From Actinomycetota bacterium (GTDB taxonomy: Bacteria; Actinomycetota; Actinomycetes; S36-B12), in NCBI GenBank assembly GCA_016717115.1, contig JADKGE010000002.1, positions 310,001 through 374,000 on the forward strand: 64,000 nucleotides of DNA, in the 5' to 3' direction. Of this stretch, positions 58,818 through 64,000 are shown piece by piece. The position numbers and the translations under genes were made by a program. Positions within the stretch are counted from its first letter, which is position 1. Each line of letters starts with the position of its first letter. A model generated the notes under the pieces. It was not told the origin of the DNA, made no database searches, and saw nothing but the letters and a program-made list of their open reading frames with translations.

Positions 58818-58823
58818 AGGGTA
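58818..58823 (-). promoter_or_regulatory. -10 box of a leaderless phosphatase promoter
   Basis: TACCCT on the minus strand ends 6 nt before the ATG at 58811. Confidence 0.45.
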
Positions 58824-58844
58824 GCGATCACGGACAAGAACTTT

Positions 58845-58986
58845 TCATCCACAGGCTTGGGACGACGTTTCGCCCGTTCCCACGAGGGAACGACGGATGA
58901 TCCAACAGTTGAATCCACAATTTGTCCCCACGTCGCACGGCGTGTCGAGGCCCCTGGTCCCCACGTTGTCCACAGGTCTGTCCACA
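58845..58986 (+). promoter_or_regulatory. Five DnaA boxes and an inverted repeat in the dnaB leader
   Basis: All boxes are in the same orientation: TCATCCACA (58845-58853), GAATCCACA (58911-58919), TTGTCCCCA (58922-58930), TTGTCCACA (58966-58974, the high-GC consensus) and CTGTCCACA (58978-58986). An inverted repeat with 7-bp arms, CGTTCCC-ACGA-GGGAACG, lies at 58875-58892. The gap 58812-59107 between the divergent phosphatase and dnaB genes holds nothing else that I recognise as coding. Confidence 0.7.
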
Positions 58987-59107
58987 GGCTCGATGGACAC
59001 ACCTGCTGGCCATCCCTACGTTACGAGAGCGTCGCAACGTCAGACCGGGGGTGTAGTCAGGTGGTCGTGCGCAGCATCCATCACGACATCCGCCAGGAGG
59101 GCGCCAG

Positions 59108-62100
59108 GTGAGCGTCACCGAACTACACGCGTCGAGCGACGCGCCCGGTCACGATCGCACGCCGCCGAACGACATCGCTGCTGAGCAGTCGGTTCTCGGC
59201 GCCATGCTGCTGAGCAAGGACGCCATCGCCGACGTCGTCGAGGTCCTGCGCGAGGCCGACTTCTACCGCCCCGCGCACCAGGTCATCTACGGGGCCGTCC
59301 TCGACCTCTACGGCCGCGGCGAGCCGGCCGACGCCGTCACGGTGGCCGCCGACCTCACGCGCACCGGCGACATCGGGCGGGTGGGCGGCGCCCCGTACCT
59401 GCACACACTCGTGTCGATGGTGCCCACGGCGGCCAACGCCAACTACTACGGGCGCATCGTGCGCGAGCAGGCCATCCTGCGGCGCCTCGTCGAGGCGGGT
59501 ACCCGCATCGTGTCGATGGGCTACACGGGCACCGGCGACGTCGACGACATGGTCGACCGCGCGCAGGCCGAGGTGTACGACGTCACCGACCGACGCTCCA
59601 GCGAGGACTACGCTCCGCTGCGCGACATCATGGGCGGCACCCTCAACGAGATCGAGGCCATCTCGAACCGTGGTGGGGAGATGGTCGGCGTGCCCACCGG
59701 ATTCGCCGATCTCGACAGCCTCACCAACGGCCTGCACCCGGGGCAGCTGATCATCATCGCGGCCAGGCCGGCTATCGGTAAGGCACTCGCTCTCGATACG
59801 CCCATCGCCACTCCATCTGGCTGGACGACGATGGGCGAACTCGAGGTTGGTGATTTCGTCGTCGGCGACGACGGGTCACCGGTCCGCGTCAGTGGCGTCA
59901 CCGATGTCATGCTCAACCGGCCGTGCTTCCGTGTCACGTTCGCTGACGGCAGCCAGATCGTCGCCGATGCGGAGCACGAGTGGCTCACCGACACCCGCGC
60001 CTCCCGCAAGTCCGCCCAGGCCGCCGCGGCGCAGTACAACGGATACCGGAACCAGCGCACGTTCGCGGAGATCCGGACCACGGCCGAGATCCATCGCACG
60101 CTTCGATGCGCCACGCGGGATCGTCGGCTCAATCACAGCGTCCCCAATGCCAAGGCCCTGCAACTGCCGGAGGCGCAGCTACCCCTGCCGCCGTACACCC
60201 TGGGGGTGTGGCTGGGTGACGGAACGAGTGCGGCCGCTCACTTCACCTCTCAGGACCCCGAGATCGCAGCGTACGTCGAGGCGGAAGGAATCCTCGCTCC
60301 TCACCTCGGAAAGCTGCGCTACGGGCTGAGGCTTCCCCCGGCAGAGCCCGTCGACGAGCGTTCGTGCGTCGTGTGCGGGACCGGGTTCGTGCCGCCCGAA
60401 CCCCGCGTACGCACGTGCGGCAAGTCCTGCGGGGGAAAGGTAAAGGGCGTTCGCGCGGGAGATCCCGATCCTCAGTGCCCGGACTGTGGAGGTCCCGTCA
60501 CTCGTATGGGCATCTGCCAGGCGTGTGTCCACGAGCACGGATCGGTGCAGGCGCTGCTGCGCACCCACGGATTGCTCGGCAACAAGCACATCCCTCAGGC
60601 GTACCTTCGATCATCAGAGCGCCAGCGGCGTGATCTCCTGGCCGGCCTGTTGGACACCGACGGCACGGTAACCAGCAACGGCAACGTCCAGTTCACCTCC
60701 ACGTCGAAGACCCTCGCGGACGGCGTATTCGAGCTCGTCGTCAGTCTCGGATACCGCTGCTCAGTCTCGACGAAGCGGGTATTGGGGCGGACCGAGGAAT
60801 CGTCGACGGCCTACAACCTCAACTTCAGCACGCATGACCAGGTGTTCCGCCTCCACCGCAAGCACATCGCACACAAGGAACGCACCCACCATCAGTCGCA
60901 GGCGCGTCGCACGAGCCGCTTCATCACGGCCGTGGAACCTGTGGCAAGCGTGCCCGTCCGCTGCATCGAGGTGGCCAACGTATCCCACATGTACCTTGCG
61001 GGGCACTCGATGATCCCGACACACAATTCCACTCTGGGCGTGGATATCGCGCGCGCTGCATCGATCAAGCACGGTCTCGCGAGCGTGATCTTCTCGCTGG
61101 AGATGAGCCGCAACGAGATCGTCATGCGCCTGCTCTCGGCTGAGGCCCAGGTGCCGCTGCACCACATGCGCTCGGGAACGATGAGCGACGCTGACTGGAC
61201 CAAGCTCGCGGGCAAGATGGGCGTTGTCAGCGAGGCACCGCTGTTCATCGACGACTCACCCAACATGACGCTGATGGAGATCCGCGCCAAGTGCCGGCGC
61301 CTCAAGCAGCGGCACGACCTTCGCTTGGTGATCGTCGACTACCTGCAGCTCATGACGAGCGGCAAGCGCGTCGAGAGCCGCCAGCAGGAAGTGTCGGAGT
61401 TCTCACGATCGCTGAAGCTGCTCGCCAAGGAACTCGGCGTGCCGGTCATCGCCATCAGCCAGCTGAACCGCGGGCCGGAGCAGCGCACCGACAAGAAGCC
61501 CATGCTGTCCGACCTGCGAGAGAGCGGATGCCTGCCGGCCAGCACGCGCATCATGCGCGCCGACAACGGCACGGAGGTGACGCTCGGGGAGCTCATGACG
61601 AGCGGGGCGAAGGACATCCCGGTGTGGGCGCTGGACGATTCGTTGCGGTACGTGCCCAGCACGATGACGCACGTGTTCCCGACCGGGCGCAAGGAGGTCT
61701 TCCGGGTGCGCACGGCCAGCGGCCGGGTGCTCGAGGCCACCGCCAACCACCCGATGCTGACCTACGGGGGCTGGCAGCCCTTGGGGGAGCTCCCGGTCGG
61801 TTCCCGCCTTGCCATCCCGCGGCACGTTCCGGCGCCGGAGCAGGAGACCAGCGACTGGAGCGATGATCAGGCCATTGTCCTGGCGCACATGATCGGCGAC
61901 GGATCGGTCATCGCGCGACAGCCGATCCGGTACGCCACCAAGGATCCGGCGAACATCGAGGTGATGACGACCTCGTCGACGCGTGCCTTCGACGTCCGCG
62001 TCAGTCGAGACGACTACGCGAAGGCACGTTGCACCACTCTCCGCTTCACCAGCCTGCGGCCGGTCACGCACGGCGTGCGCAACCCGATCGCGGCGTGGAT

Positions 62101-62995
62101 GGACGAACTGGGCCTGTTCGACAAGCGCAGCCACGAGAAGTTCGTTCCCGAGGCGGTCTTCTCCTTACCCAAGCGCCAGATTGCACTCTTCCTCAGGCAC
62201 CTGTGGGCCACGGACGGTTCCATCCAGGTTCTGCGCAACGGCCGCGGCGGTCGCATCTACTACGCGACGACGAGTCGGCGTCTTGCCGACGATGTGGCAC
62301 GACTCCTCCTTCGCTTCGGCCTGAATGCGCGGATCCGGGTGGCTCGCAAGAGCGGCTACCGCGACAGCTACCACGTCGACATCTCGGGTGCCGCGGACCA
62401 GAAGGTCTTTCTCCGCAGGATCGGATCGCACGGAGAGCGCGGCCTGATGGGTGCTCGTCTCCTTGCGATTCTCGAGACGGTCAGCGAGAACACCAATCGC
62501 GATACGGTCCCGCGTGAGATCTGGGATGACGTCCGCGAAGTTATCGCGAACAAGGGCATGACGCACCGTGAGTTCGCGGCTGCGATGGGCACGCAGTTCT
62601 GCGGAAGCACCATGTGGAAGCACTCGCCCAGCCGTGAGCGACTGGCGAAGGTGGCACAGGTCCTGAACAACGCCGACCTGGAGATGATCGCGACCAACGA
62701 TGTCTACTGGGACGAGATCGTCAGCGTCGAGAGTGTCGGCGAGCAGGAGGTCTTCGACGCCACAGTGCTGGGCCGGCACAACTTCGTCGCTGACGGCGTC
62801 GTCGTGCACAACTCGCTCGAACAAGATGCGGACATGGTGGTCCTCCTGCACCGCGAGGACGCCTACGAGCGTGAGTCACCGCGCGCAGGAGAGGCCGACT
62901 TCATCGTGGCCAAGCACCGCAACGGCCCGACGGCCACCGTGACGGTGGCCTTCCAGGGCCACTACTCCCGCTTCGTCGACATGGCGCAGGCGTAA
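59108..62995 (+). CDS. dnaB: Replicative DNA helicase DnaB with two inteins
   Basis: This 1295-aa precursor contains DnaB (452 aa after splicing) and two inteins of 415 and 428 aa. The helicase moves 5'-3' at the fork. The N-terminal domain includes PPNDIAAEQSVLGAMLLS, and the RecA-like core includes the Walker A RPAIGK + ST, split by intein 1, the Walker B LVIVDYLQLM, and the loop LRESG + SLEQDADMV, split by intein 2. The protein ends AFQGHYSRFVDMAQA. Both inteins keep the reading frame and all splice residues, so the gene appears functional. It starts at a GTG, with AGGAGGGC 8 nt upstream. Confidence 0.96.
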   Translation: MSVTELHASSDAPGHDRTPPNDIAAEQSVLGAMLLSKDAIADVVEVLREADFYRPAHQVIYGAVLDLYGRGEPADAVTVAADLTRTGDIGRVGGAPYLHTLVSMVPTAANANYYGRIVREQAILRRLVEAGTRIVSMGYTGTGDVDDMVDRAQAEVYDVTDRRSSEDYAPLRDIMGGTLNEIEAISNRGGEMVGVPTGFADLDSLTNGLHPGQLIIIAARPAIGKALALDTPIATPSGWTTMGELEVGDFVVGDDGSPVRVSGVTDVMLNRPCFRVTFADGSQIVADAEHEWLTDTRASRKSAQAAAAQYNGYRNQRTFAEIRTTAEIHRTLRCATRDRRLNHSVPNAKALQLPEAQLPLPPYTLGVWLGDGTSAAAHFTSQDPEIAAYVEAEGILAPHLGKLRYGLRLPPAEPVDERSCVVCGTGFVPPEPRVRTCGKSCGGKVKGVRAGDPDPQCPDCGGPVTRMGICQACVHEHGSVQALLRTHGLLGNKHIPQAYLRSSERQRRDLLAGLLDTDGTVTSNGNVQFTSTSKTLADGVFELVVSLGYRCSVSTKRVLGRTEESSTAYNLNFSTHDQVFRLHRKHIAHKERTHHQSQARRTSRFITAVEPVASVPVRCIEVANVSHMYLAGHSMIPTHNSTLGVDIARAASIKHGLASVIFSLEMSRNEIVMRLLSAEAQVPLHHMRSGTMSDADWTKLAGKMGVVSEAPLFIDDSPNMTLMEIRAKCRRLKQRHDLRLVIVDYLQLMTSGKRVESRQQEVSEFSRSLKLLAKELGVPVIAISQLNRGPEQRTDKKPMLSDLRESGCLPASTRIMRADNGTEVTLGELMTSGAKDIPVWALDDSLRYVPSTMTHVFPTGRKEVFRVRTASGRVLEATANHPMLTYGGWQPLGELPVGSRLAIPRHVPAPEQETSDWSDDQAIVLAHMIGDGSVIARQPIRYATKDPANIEVMTTSSTRAFDVRVSRDDYAKARCTTLRFTSLRPVTHGVRNPIAAWMDELGLFDKRSHEKFVPEAVFSLPKRQIALFLRHLWATDGSIQVLRNGRGGRIYYATTSRRLADDVARLLLRFGLNARIRVARKSGYRDSYHVDISGAADQKVFLRRIGSHGERGLMGARLLAILETVSENTNRDTVPREIWDDVREVIANKGMTHREFAAAMGTQFCGSTMWKHSPSRERLAKVAQVLNNADLEMIATNDVYWDEIVSVESVGEQEVFDATVLGRHNFVADGVVVHNSLEQDADMVVLLHREDAYERESPRAGEADFIVAKHRNGPTATVTVAFQGHYSRFVDMAQA
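59783..61027 (+). mobile_element. DnaB intein 1: class 3 intein in the Walker A motif, with LAGLIDADG endonuclease and zinc-ribbon cysteines
   Basis: Intein 1 covers DnaB residues 226-640 (415 aa), after K225 of the Walker A motif GK|S. It begins with Ala instead of Cys or Ser, so it cannot use a standard class 1 mechanism. It has the class 3 set: W67 after DAEHE, C394 in VPVRCIEV and T413 in the end PTHN, then Ser+1. The endonuclease has LGVWLGDGT and LAGLLDTDGT. A Cys-rich insertion lies at 60364-60530. The M. smegmatis P-loop DnaB intein is of the same class. Confidence 0.92.
61529..62812 (+). mobile_element. DnaB intein 2: class 1 intein with LAGLIDADG endonuclease
   Basis: Intein 2 covers DnaB residues 808-1235 (428 aa). 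It starts with Cys in CLPASTRIMR, has the TxxH motif in ATANHP, two endonuclease motifs (LAHMIGDGS and LRHLWATDGS), and ends VVVHN followed by Ser in SLEQDADM. The insertion site is that of the Synechocystis DnaB intein. All splicing residues are intact and both endonuclease motifs keep Asp, so it may still home. Confidence 0.92.
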
Positions 62996-63027
62996 TGACG
63001 ACGTAGCGTCCTGCCTGAGCCGGTCGG

Positions 63028-64000
63028 TCACGGAGCCGAGGGAGAGATCGGCTCACCCAGCACGGCCGGTGTCTCGGCGGTGGGGCCATGCCCGCGGCGA
63101 GCCTCGAGGTGCGCGTACTCGATAGTGATCGCCGAGGCCAGCAGCACGAGCGCGGCGCCGATGAGCGTGTCCTGGGCCCGCTGCTCTCCGAGATTGGCCA
63201 CCTCGCTGCTGGACGAGGCCGTGAAGCAGATGATGCTCGGGGTGACCAAGGCCATGTAGAGCCAGTACTGCGGGCTGAGCTTGGCAGTGAGCGCGGCGAC
63301 GGCGAACACGAAGCCGATGCAGTAGAGGGCCACCATCGAGTCGACCTCGACGACGATCACGCCGACCACCACCATTCCCAGCAGGGTTCCGACCACCCGC
63401 TGGATCGTGCGTCGCACCGTGCCGACGTCGCCGACTTGAGCGAGCACGAGGATCGTGGCGATGAGCCAGGCACCTGCGTCCTGCTTGGGAGCGTTGAGCA
63501 TCCAGAAGGTCGCGCCGGTGGCCAGGAGCGTGATGGTGATCGCGTAGGGCCAGGCCTCACGCGGCGTCGCCGGCTTCGGAACCGCCATGCGGACCTTCCG
63601 GATCGCGAAGGGCAGCACGACGACCGGCAGGAGTCCCCCGACGAAGAAGCTGACCATCATCCACGTCAGGAACGTGCTGTCGGTGCGATCGACGACATGC
63701 TGCGGGCCCCAGAACGGCGGCGAGATGAGCATCCACGCCATGAATATCGGTACGAGCAGCGTCGCCCGGTTCAGGCCGAAGCGCGACATTCGCCCCACGG
63801 TCAGGCACATCAGAGCCATGAGCGCTGCACCGGCAATGGGCGTGCCACCCGAGACGATCGCGATCGGGACGATGATCGACATGATGACGACCGTGAAGAC
63901 GGCCACCTCGACGCCGCCCACCAGAAGGGCGGTGATGCCGGCGATGAAGGCGCCGGTCGCCCACGTCGTGGCCGGCTCCTTGGTGACGGCGAACAGCACG
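63028..64000 (-). CDS. FUSC-like integral membrane protein (5' end outside window)
   Basis: The visible 323 residues contain eight or more membrane helices in two groups separated by a cytoplasmic stretch with RKVRMAVPKPATPREAWP. The second half (QRVVGTLLGMVVVGV, and TVRRTIQRVVG) matches the FUSC or aromatic acid exporter type, which is related to p-hydroxybenzoate efflux. The gene runs off the right edge; a GTG at 63999 is probably internal. It is convergent with dnaB. Confidence 0.75.
   Translation of the reverse strand, partial: VLFAVTKEPATTWATGAFIAGITALLVGGVEVAVFTVVIMSIIVPIAIVSGGTPIAGAALMALMCLTVGRMSRFGLNRATLLVPIFMAWMLISPPFWGPQHVVDRTDSTFLTWMMVSFFVGGLLPVVVLPFAIRKVRMAVPKPATPREAWPYAITITLLATGATFWMLNAPKQDAGAWLIATILVLAQVGDVGTVRRTIQRVVGTLLGMVVVGVIVVEVDSMVALYCIGFVFAVAALTAKLSPQYWLYMALVTPSIICFTASSSSEVANLGEQRAQDTLIGAALVLLASAITIEYAHLEARRGHGPTAETPAVLGEPISPSAP

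Noticed and set aside
58812..59107. An alternative oriC upstream of dnaB
   Set aside because: DnaA boxes are numerous, but dnaA, dnaN and the richer box set lie at 16221-16707. No AT-rich unwinding element is seen at dnaB, so I treat it as a regulatory or titration site.
59783..62812. Reading dnaB as a multidomain fusion with unknown domains
   Set aside because: Removing 59783-61027 and 61529-62812 restores an uninterrupted DnaB, and both segments have intein end motifs and LAGLIDADG motifs.
1..64000. CRISPR arrays, rRNA genes, transposases and prophage genes
   Set aside because: I saw no regularly spaced direct repeats, no rRNA signatures, and no DDE transposase, integrase or phage structural motifs. 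The only mobile elements seen are the inteins and possibly the tnaA-flanking hairpins.

Overview
The window is 64 kb of a high-GC actinobacterial chromosome centred on the replication origin. The gene order is the deeply conserved origin-proximal block best known from Mycobacterium tuberculosis: pbpA-pknB-trpG-DUF881-crgA, then gyrA-gyrB-DUF721-recF-dnaN-oriC-dnaA, then rpmH-rnpA-yidD-yidC-jag-rsmG-parA-parB, then cwlM-trxA-trxB-anti-sigma-sigM-pseudokinase-murJ-DUF6049-nudix-CCA transferase, and finally ino1-padR-DUF5318-ponA-GT87 and rpsF-ssb-rpsR-rplI followed by dnaB. GTG starts are common, tRNAs lack an encoded CCA, and many start codons sit 6-8 nt after a TANNNT box, as expected for leaderless actinobacterial mRNAs. 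I can place it in the Actinomycetes but not in a genus.

Layout. 1-6.9 kb: end of the division transpeptidase pbpA, a PASTA kinase, a glutamine amidotransferase, DUF881, crgA, a thiolase, a rhomboid protease and a cyclophilin. 6.9-8.6 kb: a PadR regulator, tRNA-Ala, a 41-aa DLW-39 protein, tRNA-Ile and a DUF3566 protein. 8.6-18.2 kb: replication genes on the minus strand around an oriC-like gap (16221-16707) with eight DnaA boxes. 18.4-23.6 kb: ribosomal protein L34, RNase P protein, membrane insertase and chromosome partitioning genes with two parS-like sites. 23.6-36.2 kb: minus-strand cell-wall and redox genes, including a probably inactive amidase, a MurJ flippase with a separate pseudokinase, and an ECF sigma/anti-sigma pair ahead of a thioredoxin system with a SigR-type promoter. 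36.2-46.3 kb: CCA transferase, accessory membrane genes, DUF2252, an MFS transporter, a tryptophanase flanked by two related perfect hairpins, and a padR-ino1 operon. 46.3-55 kb: bifunctional PBP, two large membrane proteins, and an xth-femX-alr-like operon. 55-64 kb: rpsF operon with a likely S6:S18 leader, three tandem DUF805 genes, a low-molecular-weight phosphatase, dnaB with two inteins, and the start of a FUSC-type membrane gene.

How the parts work together. Most genes serve replication, segregation, envelope growth and translation, and DnaA-box clusters occur at oriC, in the dnaA leader, at the end of parA, after crgA and in the dnaB leader. The most notable signals are: (1) a class 3 intein with W67/C394/T413 in the dnaB Walker A motif that also carries two zinc-ribbon-like Cys clusters; (2) two covarying hairpins flanking tnaA; (3) a five-box DnaA cluster ahead of dnaB; (4) single-base frameshifts in rpsF and yidD, which look more like sequence errors than real mutations; and (5) a leader that can sequester the rpsF ribosome-binding site.
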